Assembly: GCF_023667495.1 (NCBI RefSeq)
Contig: NZ_JAMOZL010000004.1
Location: 62,001 to 126,000, forward strand
Source of the DNA: Dyadobacter sp. MSC1_007
GTDB lineage: Bacteria > Bacteroidota > Bacteroidia > Cytophagales > Spirosomataceae
Length of the DNA stretch: 64,000 nt
Direction of reading: 5' to 3'
A program made the translations under genes and the position numbers. Below the pieces are notes generated by a model, which was given only the letters and a program-made list of their open reading frames with translations, made no database searches and was not told the DNA's origin. Position 1 is the stretch's first letter, and each line of letters begins with the position of its first letter. Shown in pieces: positions 8,771 through 17,519 of the stretch.

Positions 8771-10168
8771 ATGCTGGCCTTCTCGATTTTAGCCTATCTG
8801 CTCGCGAACCTTGGCATCGGCCTTTGGGCCTCCCGAAGGATCTCATCCACACAAGACTTTGTATTGGCGGGCCGTCGGCTCCCGTTGGTACTGGCCGCTT
8901 CGGCAACATTTGCCACGTGGTTTGGCTCCGAAACCATTATGGGCGCGCCCACCGAATTTGTAGAACACGGCGTATTGGGAGTAATCGAGGATCCGTTCGG
9001 AGCGTCGTTGTGCCTGCTATTGGTAGGGTTATTTTTTGCCCGGAGATTCTACCAAATGAATATTATTACATTTTGTGATTTCTTCCGGATAAGGTATGGC
9101 AGGTACGCAGAGCTGCTGTCGGCCATTCTGATCATACCTTCCTATTTCAGCTGGATAGCCGCCCAGTTGCTGGCAATGGGTATTGTATTGCAAGTGGTGC
9201 TGGGCTGGTCGCTGCTCACGTGCATTCTGGCCAGCTCGTTCGTCGTGATCCTTTATACGATTTGGGGAGGCATGTGGTCGATCTCCATTACTGACTTTGT
9301 ACAAACGGTCATGATCATTGTCGGCCTGGTTTTCGTCGCAGTTGTGTTGTATGGCAAAGTAGGCGGTTTCACGCCTCTGATCGATGCAGCCCCGAAAAAC
9401 TTCTTTCGGTTCTATCCTGAACCCTCCTTTAAAGCATATGTTGAGTATTTTGCCGCCTGGATCACCATCGGGCTGGGATCTATCCCGCAACAGGACGTTT
9501 TCCAAAGGGTTATGTCCGCTAAATCGGCCAGCGTCTCCGTGAAATCTACATTATTGTCGTCCCTGATGTACCTGACGGTGGCATTGCTGCCATTGTTCAT
9601 CGGTCTTTGCGGGCATTATCTGTATCCCGGCGAAGAAAAAGATGGTCAGATGATCATTCCGAACATGGTCCTGAAACACATGGGACTGCCTCTTCAGATC
9701 GTGTTTTTTGGTGCGCTGGTCTCTGCCATACTTAGTACGACGAGTAGTGCTATTATGGCGCCGGCGGTCGTTTTAGGGGAGAATATCTTTAAATTTTTCA
9801 ATCCCAAACTGAACGACAAGGAGTTATTGAAAATCATCAGGCTCGGGATTATCGCGATCACGGCCATTTGCATATTTATGGCGGCAACGCGCGAAAGTAT
9901 CTTCGATCTCGTCGCCGAATCGTCGGCATTCAGTCTTGTATCGTTATTCGTGCCGCTCGCAGCGGGCCTTTACTGGAAGGCAACCAATGCATTGGGATGC
10001 ATTATTTCAATGCTTGCCGGATTGGTGGTATGGCTCATCTGCGTCTACATCGAAACCGAATATCCACCGCTTGTTTACGGTTTAATTGCAAGTTTCCTGG
10101 GTATGGCTGCCGGATTACTCGGAAAGAAAGCAACGGCTCTGAGAACTCCGGAGCTACCGCGGACCTGA
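8771..10168 (+). CDS. Sodium:solute symporter (SSS family)
   Basis: A 465-residue polytopic membrane protein with about 12-13 hydrophobic helices. It carries SSS-family features: RRISSTQDFVLAGRRLP after helix 1, FATWFGSETIMGAPTEFVEHG, and a central IWGGMWSISITDFVQTVMIIVG. It is probably translationally coupled to the acyl carrier protein gene (4-bp gap). The family takes up sugars, carboxylates, choline or other solutes with Na+; the substrate here cannot be read. It ends 6 bp from the convergent oxidoreductase gene. Confidence 0.87.
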   Translation: MLAFSILAYLLANLGIGLWASRRISSTQDFVLAGRRLPLVLAASATFATWFGSETIMGAPTEFVEHGVLGVIEDPFGASLCLLLVGLFFARRFYQMNIITFCDFFRIRYGRYAELLSAILIIPSYFSWIAAQLLAMGIVLQVVLGWSLLTCILASSFVVILYTIWGGMWSISITDFVQTVMIIVGLVFVAVVLYGKVGGFTPLIDAAPKNFFRFYPEPSFKAYVEYFAAWITIGLGSIPQQDVFQRVMSAKSASVSVKSTLLSSLMYLTVALLPLFIGLCGHYLYPGEEKDGQMIIPNMVLKHMGLPLQIVFFGALVSAILSTTSSAIMAPAVVLGENIFKFFNPKLNDKELLKIIRLGIIAITAICIFMAATRESIFDLVAESSAFSLVSLFVPLAAGLYWKATNALGCIISMLAGLVVWLICVYIETEYPPLVYGLIASFLGMAAGLLGKKATALRTPELPRT

Positions 10169-10174
10169 TCGGTA

Positions 10175-11176
10175 TTATGGGATCAAAATTACTGAACCCG
10201 TTGTCTTTCTTGCTTCAAGATCCGCCTGCGCCTGCATTGCCTGCGAGAGCGGGTAACGCGTGATGGCCACTTCACCGAATATTCCGGTTTGTAACGCATC
10301 GAATGTGTCCGTCGCATATTCGTTCAATGTATCATAATCGGGAATGTAAGCACTGAGCGTTGGCGTCACCATGGTAATTGACCTCGTTCTTAATGCCGCA
10401 TGATCAATATGCTCCGGCTGGCCTGACGATGATCCGTAAAGAACGATCTTGCCACCTTTTTTGATGAGTTCGATGGAATGCGTAAATGTGTCCCGTCCGA
10501 CGCCGTCATAGACAACATCTACCCCTTCGCCATTGGTGATCTCGGCAACCCTACTCACAAAATCCCGGCATTCAGCGAGAAAAACATGGTCAGCGCCGTT
10601 TGCGAGTGCTATTTTCCTCTTTTCCTCAGATCCTACCGTTCCGATCACCACTGCGCCCAATGCCTTCGCCCATTTGGTAACCAGCGTTCCCACGCCGCCA
10701 GCCGCAGCATGAACCAATATAATATCGCCTTTTGAAACGCTGTGAATAGCTTTAACGAGCATTCGCGCCGTGAATCCTTTGACCATGATCGCGGCGGCTT
10801 CCTCCGACGTGACACCTTCCGGAATGTGGATCAACTGTTGGGTGGATACTACACGTTGCCCGGCATAAGCCCCGGGAATAAAATGATATCCTACACGGTC
10901 ACCCACTTTGAAATCGGTTACCCAGGGACCCACGGCATCGATAATACCCGCCGCTTCCACGCCCGGAACGTAGGGAAACGACCTCACGGGGAACGTCCCG
11001 TCACGATAATAAGTATCTACGAAGTTCAACCCGACAGCTTCCTGCCTGATGCTAACCTGCCCCGCACCTGGTTCTCTAAAAGTTTCCCTTTCATAGCCCA
11101 GTACCGATGGCGCTCCTTGCTTGTAGATTTTTATTATACCTGATTTTTTTATTATTTCTGTTACTAAACCCGACAT
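10175..11176 (-). CDS. Zinc-less NADPH:quinone oxidoreductase-type dehydrogenase
   Basis: A 333-residue medium-chain dehydrogenase/reductase of the quinone oxidoreductase class. It has the GroES-like N-terminal domain (VGLNFVDTYYRDGTFPV) and the nucleotide-binding motif HAAAGGVGTLVTKWAKALGA. The catalytic and structural zinc ligand Cys residues of alcohol dehydrogenases are absent, as expected for Qor. It lies 51 bp downstream of a TetR gene on the same strand, with a perfect inverted repeat in the gap. It is probably induced by electrophiles or quinones through that regulator; this is inference. Confidence 0.87.
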   Translation of the reverse strand: MSGLVTEIIKKSGIIKIYKQGAPSVLGYERETFREPGAGQVSIRQEAVGLNFVDTYYRDGTFPVRSFPYVPGVEAAGIIDAVGPWVTDFKVGDRVGYHFIPGAYAGQRVVSTQQLIHIPEGVTSEEAAAIMVKGFTARMLVKAIHSVSKGDIILVHAAAGGVGTLVTKWAKALGAVVIGTVGSEEKRKIALANGADHVFLAECRDFVSRVAEITNGEGVDVVYDGVGRDTFTHSIELIKKGGKIVLYGSSSGQPEHIDHAALRTRSITMVTPTLSAYIPDYDTLNEYATDTFDALQTGIFGEVAITRYPLSQAMQAQADLEARKTTGSVILIP

Positions 11177-11195
11177 GTCCGTATACTTTAATCAA

Positions 11196-11215
11196 TATAG
11201 AACGGTTGTTCTATA
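11196..11215. promoter_or_regulatory. TetR operator between tetR and qor
   Basis: TATAGAACGGTTGTTCTATA is a perfect 8-bp inverted repeat with a 4-nt centre, 20 bp upstream of the oxidoreductase start. A close copy (13 of 16 core bases) lies upstream of the tetR gene at 11825-11840. Confidence 0.7.
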
Positions 11216-11227
11216 ACTGGACAACCA

Positions 11228-11806
11228 TTATTTTTTTATAGACTTTATCAAAAACTCGGCTTGTTGCTGTACCAACTCGCCGTCACCATATACCAGGTAA
11301 AATTGCCAGAACCCGGTAAAATTTGAAACGATAAAATTCGCCAAAGTCCCGGGATCGCGTTTTGAATTGATCTCTCCGGCTTTTTGAGCCTTTTTCAGTA
11401 AATCCTTCAATACGGCAATCATTTTGGTCGTATTTTCCTTTAATATGGCATGTACTTCTTCATCCACCGAAGCCAGCTCAAAGGTCGACTTCACCCCCAT
11501 GCACGTTTGCCCTTCCGCTACTGTACGCAGGGCCGCGCGCCGGATGATCTTTTCGACCGCCTTCATCGGTGATTTGGATTCAGCCACCGTCCGCTGATAG
11601 TCTTCAAAAGTGCTATCCGTATAACTTCGAAGGCATTGCAGGAACAGGCTGTGCTTATCACCATAAGTATCGTAAATGCTGCCCCTGTTCAACCCCATTG
11701 TATCGACGAGGTCTTGCATAGAAGTAGCGCTGTACCCTTTTTGCCAGAAAAGACATTTCGCCTTTTCCAGTTTCTCTTCCGGTTCGAATGCTTTTGTACG
11801 TGCCAT
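11228..11806 (-). CDS. TetR-family transcriptional regulator
   Basis: A 192-residue repressor. The N-terminal helix-turn-helix reads FWQKGYSATSMQDLVDTMGLNRGSIYDTYGDKHSLF, the canonical TetR-N pattern of the YxxFGSK-replaced AcrR/YxaF-like group. The C-terminal ligand domain contains the MGVKSTFELA stretch seen in regulators of quinone or electrophile stress. It is upstream of the oxidoreductase gene on the same strand, and each gene has an apparent operator, implying autoregulation plus control of qor. The ligand is unknown. Confidence 0.87.
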   Translation of the reverse strand: MARTKAFEPEEKLEKAKCLFWQKGYSATSMQDLVDTMGLNRGSIYDTYGDKHSLFLQCLRSYTDSTFEDYQRTVAESKSPMKAVEKIIRRAALRTVAEGQTCMGVKSTFELASVDEEVHAILKENTTKMIAVLKDLLKKAQKAGEINSKRDPGTLANFIVSNFTGFWQFYLVYGDGELVQQQAEFLIKSIKK

Positions 11807-11824
11807 GATTATCAGACAATTATT

Positions 11825-11840
11825 TTAGAATGATTGTTCC
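11825..11840. promoter_or_regulatory. Second TetR operator copy, upstream of tetR
   Basis: TAGAATGATTGTTCCA, 19 bp before the tetR start, matches 13 of 16 bases of the core of the site at 11198-11213 (TAGAACGGTTGTTCTA). Confidence 0.6.
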
Positions 11841-11953
11841 AAAAATGCGATGGTATTTTAAGAATGGTCAGAATGAAGGCCTTTTCGGCGTAATGCTTGG
11901 ATTAAGATCAGGAATCAATAAATTTATAACACATCATTGATAGAAACCATCGC

Positions 11954-12832
11954 ATGAAAAACATTTATCTTTCGTTTTTGCTTCTATTTTCCTTAACCGC
12001 ACTCGCGCAGGGGCCGCGCGTCCTGATTGTAACGGCGCATCCTGACGACGAGACGATGTTCCCGGTAACTGTATTCAAGATCACTCATGAGCTCAAAGGC
12101 TCCGCTGATCTCGCCCTTATCACCGATGCATCAGGTGGCTATAATGGTCTGGTCGCTTCCAGCTATTATGGTTTGAACCTCGTGGATTCGGCTACCGGTA
12201 GGAAGCATTTGCCATTGATCCGAAAAAAAGAGCTGATGGCTTCGGGAGAAGTGCTCGGTATCGGCAATTTCTTTTTCCTTGATCAGCTCGATGATTATTA
12301 TAACCGCGATGAAAAGCCATATCTGCAAGGAAAGAACTGGGATATTGCCTATGTTGAAAAAAAGCTTGACCACATCCTCGCCAACGGCAATTATGACTTC
12401 GTTTTTTGCCTCATTCCGCATGAAGGCCAGCATGCGCACCACAAAACTGCTTCTATTAGTGCATTGAGGGCTGTCCAGCGTTTCAAAGGTTCTAAAAAAC
12501 CGGTCATTCTTGGCGGGCAATCTCAGAATAGGGGCTATACCTTTCAATTTGCCGGGTTGGCCAGCTATCCCGAGACTAATATCCTGAAAAGTGCCCCGGT
12601 TTTCGAATTTGACCGTTCGTATGGTTTTGGGGAAGATAAAAAGCACAGCTACATGATTGTGGCAGACTGGGTGAAGGCGGCACACAAGTCACAAAGCGGG
12701 GATATGAACCAGGCCATGCATCGTGGCGACCTGGAAACGTTCTGGTATTTTTCGATCAATGGCGAGGCAGGCGTTGCGAAGACGCAAGCGCTTTTTGATG
12801 CTGTTAATTCATCTGGATTTTCTAAAAAATAG
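11954..12832 (+). CDS. Secreted PIG-L-family (LmbE-like) deacetylase
   Basis: A 292-residue protein with signal peptide (MKNIYLSFLLLFSLTALAQ). The zinc-binding motif AHPDDE occupies residues 28-33 and the second zinc ligand region is HEGQHAHHKTAS. PIG-L enzymes remove acetyl groups from N-acetylglucosamine-type substrates; the periplasmic location suggests cell-wall, glycan or small-molecule glycoside substrates. It is a single gene, convergent with the downstream sugar operon. Substrate unknown. Confidence 0.83.
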   Translation: MKNIYLSFLLLFSLTALAQGPRVLIVTAHPDDETMFPVTVFKITHELKGSADLALITDASGGYNGLVASSYYGLNLVDSATGRKHLPLIRKKELMASGEVLGIGNFFFLDQLDDYYNRDEKPYLQGKNWDIAYVEKKLDHILANGNYDFVFCLIPHEGQHAHHKTASISALRAVQRFKGSKKPVILGGQSQNRGYTFQFAGLASYPETNILKSAPVFEFDRSYGFGEDKKHSYMIVADWVKAAHKSQSGDMNQAMHRGDLETFWYFSINGEAGVAKTQALFDAVNSSGFSKK

Positions 12833-12850
12833 CACTATAATTCCCTAAGG

Positions 12851-12870
12851 CCATTAAACCGGCTTAATGG
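12851..12870. terminator. Possible bidirectional terminator
   Basis: CCATTAA-ACCGGC-TTAATGG sits where the deacetylase gene and the sugar operon converge, overlapping the methyltransferase stop. There is no long T tract, so support is modest. Confidence 0.35.
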
Positions 12871-13621
12871 TCATAAAAAGGGAACTGCCGAAGGGCGCTT
12901 TCCTGAATACCAGCGATTCTGCTTTCGTGATTGTTTTTAAGACCGTATTGACAGCGTCTCCGGGATAAGCCACATCTGAATCCAGTTCGTCGACTTTAAC
13001 TTTCTTATTCCGGATCTGATAGTTTTGCCATTGTCGCACCAGCAGGATCGGTAGCGACAATGCGAACGGCCAATAGGTATTATAGCTTATTTGAAGTCCT
13101 GCAATCTTGCAAAAATCCTCGAACTGCCGTAAACGAAACCTTCGTGAACTTCCCACCGCGAGATCATGCGTACCTGAAAATGCTTCAAATGCGTGGATAT
13201 TGATGATAATTAGCCCATTTCGGTTGAGACGGACTTTAAATGCACCAAGTGCTTTGATAATTTCTTCGTCGGTAAGGAAATACAATGCGTCGTTGCAGGT
13301 GATAACATCGAAAGTTTCGCCGGGAGCAAATGCTTCCACATCACGAAGGTCTCCAAACGCGACATTCAGGCCTCTTTCCTTCGAAAAATCGATGGCGTGG
13401 CTGCAATAGTCGAAGCCGGACAGATTGGTATAACCATTTTCTCTTAAAAAAGACAACAATCCGCCGGTACCGCACGCAGCGTCGAGTATTTTCAGCTGAG
13501 GATCCAGGGCTTTGAAATGTTGCCGGATCTGGCTCAAAACTTTGCTATGTAAGATCTGGTACCACCAAAGCTTTCGCTCGGTGTCATACATCCGCTGATA
13601 TTCGAGCCGGTTGTCGATCAT
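12854..13621 (-). CDS. Class I SAM-dependent methyltransferase
   Basis: A 255-residue Rossmann methyltransferase. Motif I is ILDAACGTGGLLSFL, followed by the acidic motif II region LSGFDYCSHAIDFSKE and FDVITCNDALYFL. It is the last gene of a four-gene operon and overlaps the glycosyltransferase gene by 4 bp (ATGA). In this context it may methylate the amino group or a hydroxyl of the 3-amino sugar or the glycan, but the acceptor is not visible in the sequence. Confidence 0.82.
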   Translation of the reverse strand: MIDNRLEYQRMYDTERKLWWYQILHSKVLSQIRQHFKALDPQLKILDAACGTGGLLSFLRENGYTNLSGFDYCSHAIDFSKERGLNVAFGDLRDVEAFAPGETFDVITCNDALYFLTDEEIIKALGAFKVRLNRNGLIIINIHAFEAFSGTHDLAVGSSRRFRLRQFEDFCKIAGLQISYNTYWPFALSLPILLVRQWQNYQIRNKKVKVDELDSDVAYPGDAVNTVLKTITKAESLVFRKAPFGSSLFMTIKPV

Positions 13622-14538
13622 ATATTATCACCGCTATTGTATTTGATCACATACTGCGGCTGTCCGCTCTGGGCCATGAAGCTTTTCCCGATATACTCAC
13701 CCAGCACACTCAAAAGCATGCATTGAATGCCTCCTATGAAGATAATGGTGGCCGTGACCACCTGCCAGCCCTTGGGATCCGGACCGATGACCCATTGAAT
13801 GGTCAGAAACAATAGAAGCAAAAATCCCAGACCGAACAATCCTACACCGATCGGTACAAATACGCGGATAGGAAGGGAAGAATAGCAGAAAAGAATGTTC
13901 AAAAAGAGTGATATCAACTTGTTAAATGTATAGTTGGAAGCACCTTCTTCGCGTTTCTCATGAGCCACCTGCACCGTACCGATATTTCTTGTGATCCTGA
14001 ATATCAGCCCGTCGATATACGGATAGGGGCCGTGGTATTTGATTATTTCCTGCACCACTTCCTGCCGGATGAGCTTAAAACTCGATAAATACAAGTCTTT
14101 CGGCTTATTAAGCAGGTAGCTCGTAATCCAGTTGACGAACCTGCTTCCAAGATTCCGGCCAAGTGAATGCTGTTTTTTGGTATAATAGGTATAAACCACA
14201 TCGTAATTACCGGCTTCCGCTGCTTCAACGAGTTTCAATATTTCCTCGGGTGGGTTCTGGAAATCGTCGTCGATCATCACGCAATAGGATCCGAAAGCCC
14301 AGTTGAGCCCGCACATCACCGCATTGAACTCACCGTAATTCCGTCGCAGCGATATAAACCTGACATTGGAATACGCTTCGCACAACTGTCGGCACACTAC
14401 CTCCGAGCGGTCCCGGCTCCCATCGTTAACCATTACAATTTCAAAAGAAATGGCTGATAACGTCGTTTGCAGCTTCTCGACCAGCGGCCTGATGGTTTTT
14501 TCGCTGTTGTAAACAGGAATTATCACCGATAACTTCAT
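13618..14538 (-). CDS. GT2-family polyisoprenyl-phosphate glycosyltransferase
   Basis: A 306-residue membrane glycosyltransferase of the DPM1/GtrB/ArnC type. The catalytic domain starts [21 protein letters not shown], with nucleotide-binding VNDGSRDRS and the metal-binding motif [13 protein letters not shown]. Two C-terminal hydrophobic segments (about [22 protein letters not shown] and [24 protein letters not shown]) precede GKSFM. Such enzymes put a sugar on undecaprenyl phosphate at the inner face of the membrane. It overlaps both neighbours by 4 bp, so it probably uses the nucleotide sugar made by the two upstream genes. Confidence 0.87.
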   Translation of the reverse strand: MKLSVIIPVYNSEKTIRPLVEKLQTTLSAISFEIVMVNDGSRDRSEVVCRQLCEAYSNVRFISLRRNYGEFNAVMCGLNWAFGSYCVMIDDDFQNPPEEILKLVEAAEAGNYDVVYTYYTKKQHSLGRNLGSRFVNWITSYLLNKPKDLYLSSFKLIRQEVVQEIIKYHGPYPYIDGLIFRITRNIGTVQVAHEKREEGASNYTFNKLISLFLNILFCYSSLPIRVFVPIGVGLFGLGFLLLLFLTIQWVIGPDPKGWQVVTATIIFIGGIQCMLLSVLGEYIGKSFMAQSGQPQYVIKYNSGDNI

Positions 14539-15629
14539 TGATAATCGAATTGGTTGACCGTTTGAATGATGTAAGCAATATTATCGTCCGTCAGAACGGG
14601 ATTGAGTGGGAGACTGATCACTTCCCGATGAATTTGCTCCGTCAAAGGTAAATGTAAATCTTTCAGCGCAGAATATGCCTTCTGTTTATGAATCGGAAGC
14701 GGATAATGCACATTGGTTTGCACCCCGTTGTTTTCAAGAAACGTCACCAACTCGTCCCTGCGAGGATGCCTTACGACAAATAAATGCCAGGCATCGTCCT
14801 GAATGCGATCGCCGGGGGGCATTACCAACTCTTTACATTTCAAACCGGACAAATAACGGCCGGCTATTTCACGCCGCCTTTCATTTTCAGCGTCCAGATA
14901 AGGCAACTTTACGCTTAGAATGGCCGCCTGCATTTCATCGAGACGGCTGTTCAATCCTTGATATTCGTTCTGATAACGCACAAAAGAGCCGTAATTTCGC
15001 AAATAGCGCACTTTATCGGCAAGTTGTGCGTCATTCGTGGTAATCGCCCCGGCATCGCCCAGTGCCCCGAGGTTTTTGGTAGGATAAAAACTGAATGCGG
15101 TCGCATCTGCCAGGCTGCCCACTTTATGGCCGTTGTATGTTGCGCCATGTGCCTGTGCGGCGTCTGTTATTACTTTGAGATGATGTTTTTCGACCAATGC
15201 CTGGATCGGTGCCATTTCACAGCTTCTGCCATAAAGGTCCACTGTTACAATCGCCCTGGTGTTTGCCGTGATGGCCTTTTCAATGCGAAGCGGGTCTATC
15301 AGCATCGTTCTGGGATCCGGCTCCACAAAAACCGGCACCAGATTGAGATAATTGACAGGGAGCACCGATGCAATGTAGGTGTTCGCGGGTACGATTACCT
15401 CGCTACCCGCCGGGAAATCATACGCTTTTAGAATTAACGTAATGGCATCCAGGCCATTAGCAACGCCTATGCAATGCGTTGCCTCGCAATATTCAGCGAA
15501 AGATTTCTCAAATGTCTTTAATTCATTGCCCAGGATATACCACCCGGAGTTGATCACGCGTGAAGATGCTTCGGTGATTTTTTGAATGTATGGAGCATTA
15601 ACCTGATTTAAATCCAGAAAAGGAATCAT
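14535..15629 (-). CDS. DegT/DnrJ/EryC1 sugar aminotransferase (FdtB/QdtB-like)
   Basis: A 364-residue PLP-dependent aminotransferase. [14 protein letters not shown] holds the PLP-phosphate-binding region, and [17 protein letters not shown] holds the Schiff-base lysine in the [10 protein letters not shown] context typical of 3-aminotransferases acting on dTDP-3-keto-6-deoxyhexoses. Its direct partner upstream is a 3,4-ketoisomerase-like cupin, as in the fdtA-fdtB and qdtA-qdtB pairs for dTDP-Fuc3N or dTDP-Qui3N. The regiochemistry of the product cannot be read. Confidence 0.85.
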   Translation of the reverse strand: MIPFLDLNQVNAPYIQKITEASSRVINSGWYILGNELKTFEKSFAEYCEATHCIGVANGLDAITLILKAYDFPAGSEVIVPANTYIASVLPVNYLNLVPVFVEPDPRTMLIDPLRIEKAITANTRAIVTVDLYGRSCEMAPIQALVEKHHLKVITDAAQAHGATYNGHKVGSLADATAFSFYPTKNLGALGDAGAITTNDAQLADKVRYLRNYGSFVRYQNEYQGLNSRLDEMQAAILSVKLPYLDAENERRREIAGRYLSGLKCKELVMPPGDRIQDDAWHLFVVRHPRRDELVTFLENNGVQTNVHYPLPIHKQKAYSALKDLHLPLTEQIHREVISLPLNPVLTDDNIAYIIQTVNQFDYQ

Positions 15630-16012
15630 TGAGATACTGTCTGGTTCATCAGATAAGGTTCATCAATATAGTCCGCCCGGTCATAATACTCGTTTGACAA
15701 AACCAGCAATATCGCGTCGTCGGAAAACGTATCCATGATATGCCAGTCCTTAGGTTCGAGGATCAGACAGGAAACAGGGCTGTCAAGAACGAAATACTCT
15801 TCTTTTTCTCCGTCGTTGGAGTATATACGGCAACTTCCATGAATGCAAATCAATGCATTCCACGCTTTATGATGCCTGTGGCCGCCACGCTGGGTCTCGC
15901 CTGCTCCATAAATGTAAAATACGCGTTTGATCGTCCCGGGAATGATTTTTTCGAAGACAGTCAGGTTACCCGATCCGGTATTAAAAGTATTAAGTTCTAC
16001 TAATAGCGGCAT
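15626..16012 (-). CDS. dTDP-4-keto-6-deoxyglucose 3,4-ketoisomerase-like cupin (FdtA/QdtA family)
   Basis: A 128-residue single cupin. [25 protein letters not shown] contains the G..RGGH.H form of the family active site; [37 protein letters not shown] gives the conserved C-terminal block. The enzyme would isomerise dTDP-4-keto-6-deoxyglucose to the 3-keto sugar used by the aminotransferase, with which it overlaps by 4 bp. It is the first gene of the operon; a TATTTTTG -7-like element lies at 16115-16122 on the same strand. The rmlA and rmlB genes that make the substrate are not in the window. Confidence 0.8.
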   Translation of the reverse strand: MPLLVELNTFNTGSGNLTVFEKIIPGTIKRVFYIYGAGETQRGGHRHHKAWNALICIHGSCRIYSNDGEKEEYFVLDSPVSCLILEPKDWHIMDTFSDDAILLVLSNEYYDRADYIDEPYLMNQTVSQ

Positions 16013-16114
16013 ATAGAGATTCCAATTGTTAGAGGTTGGCCAGCATTTTCAGGTACATCGGAGCCCGTCGAAAGTAACCGTTTAGTAAATGTCTGTTTTT
16101 TTTTCTTGAAAATA

Positions 16115-16122
16115 CAAAAATA
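16115..16122 (-). promoter_or_regulatory. Possible -7 element of the amino-sugar operon
   Basis: TATTTTTG on the minus strand fits TAnnTTTG and lies about 100 bp before the cupin gene start. No clear -33 element. Confidence 0.3.
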
Positions 16123-16270
16123 CCAATTAGATAAAAAAACAGATTATTCTAAGGGAGAGCTTAATAATCATCTAGCGATTATACGCCAAACGACAGCCCA
16201 ATTCCTGTTTTATTGACCCATCGTCTTACCCGTTGGTTGGGACATGACGAAAATTACCCAAGGTATACCC

Positions 16271-17470
16271 TTAATTGAATATGCCCCAGCCCATCCTGCC
16301 GTCAATCAGCATCATGAATTTTATGGGCAACGGTTCCAGCCAAAGTATTTTATTATACCCCATATAGAAAACCTGAGGATGGCTTACGCACGCTATCATC
16401 GTAAAGAAAAGAATGAGGCGGACGGTGGAAACAGAAGAAGTTTGAACGAGGATAAAAACGGCAAGCAACAAGAATGGAAAACCGTAGGATAATGCCCTAT
16501 CGATGTCATGTACATATATTCCGGTTGCGACCAGAATGCTGAAACCGACAGCCAGTGCCAGCAACAGCCAAAAACGTTTGGTAAGGCACAAAACCGCCGT
16601 TGCTGCGATCAGAATAAACCAGGTTCCTTCAAAAACCGCCCAAACGCTGCTCCCAAGACCATTTCTGTGCGCATTGGCAAACAACACCGGCGAACCGATC
16701 GTTGAATAACTGTGATCTGGAAAATACGTGACCTGCACATATTCCCTGATGGCAAAATAGATCGCCCACGCCACCCATACCACAAGACTTTCTCCTGTGA
16801 AAAGCCATTTCAGCAATGCCGGAAGGCTGAAATGACCTGCCTGATATGCTTTTGTCCCCATCCACCAAAGCAACAGATAGCCTCCCGCCACGACAGCCCG
16901 CTCGTCGGTGAAGAAAGCAACTTGTAAGGACAGGAAAATGACGAGCGGATTTTTGCTCAACAATGCGGTCAGCAGGAAGAAAAAGGCAAATTCATCGCCA
17001 TAACCATGCACATCCGCAAATGCCCAGACTGTCAGGAAAATATTGGCGACTGCCACCACAAACAGTGCAGTAATGACTTTATCCGCTGAAATCGAAAAAA
17101 CGTAAGCCGCCAACCTGTAAAGAAATAATACGCCGAGAACCGCCTGGATAATCAGGATCAGCAATACATTATGGCCTGTCAGAAATGACAAAAACGGCAG
17201 CGTCCAGCGGAAGATCATGTTTTCACGCCTGACGTCGTATTCCATGTCTTTGGGATGAAACAGGTCATGCGCCTGGTTTTCGATAAACACCCACGCATCC
17301 AGACTTACCCCATTATGTTTCAGGTGATTGAATAGCAGGGAATAAGGGGGAAATGCGAGAAAAAGGGATAGCAGCACCGAAAAAAAAGTAAGCTTCCACA
17401 ACCAGTTCTTACCTGACAACTGTGCTTCGATCCAGAGGAGGAACGACCCGTAAAAATTTTCCAAAAGCAT
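16271..17470 (-). CDS. Polytopic membrane protein of unknown function
   Basis: A 399-residue integral membrane protein with roughly ten hydrophobic helices and short loops. I chose the ATG at 17470 (MLLENFYGSFLLWIEA). A longer frame runs into the end of the upstream sbcC gene, but its extra N-terminus is out-of-frame sbcC sequence. The first long extracytoplasmic loop (HNGVSLDAWVFIENQAHDLFHPKDMEYDVRRENM) suggests the topology of membrane glycan-related proteins, but no catalytic motif is recognised. It starts 49 bp after sbcC on the same strand and ends 258 bp before the amino-sugar operon. Confidence 0.65.
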   Translation of the reverse strand: MLLENFYGSFLLWIEAQLSGKNWLWKLTFFSVLLSLFLAFPPYSLLFNHLKHNGVSLDAWVFIENQAHDLFHPKDMEYDVRRENMIFRWTLPFLSFLTGHNVLLILIIQAVLGVLFLYRLAAYVFSISADKVITALFVVAVANIFLTVWAFADVHGYGDEFAFFFLLTALLSKNPLVIFLSLQVAFFTDERAVVAGGYLLLWWMGTKAYQAGHFSLPALLKWLFTGESLVVWVAWAIYFAIREYVQVTYFPDHSYSTIGSPVLFANAHRNGLGSSVWAVFEGTWFILIAATAVLCLTKRFWLLLALAVGFSILVATGIYVHDIDRALSYGFPFLLLAVFILVQTSSVSTVRLILFFTMIACVSHPQVFYMGYNKILWLEPLPIKFMMLIDGRMGWGIFN

Positions 17471-17519
17471 AGGACGGCTTGGGCAAATAGGCCCAAATAT
17501 ACGTTTTAATGTGTGATAC

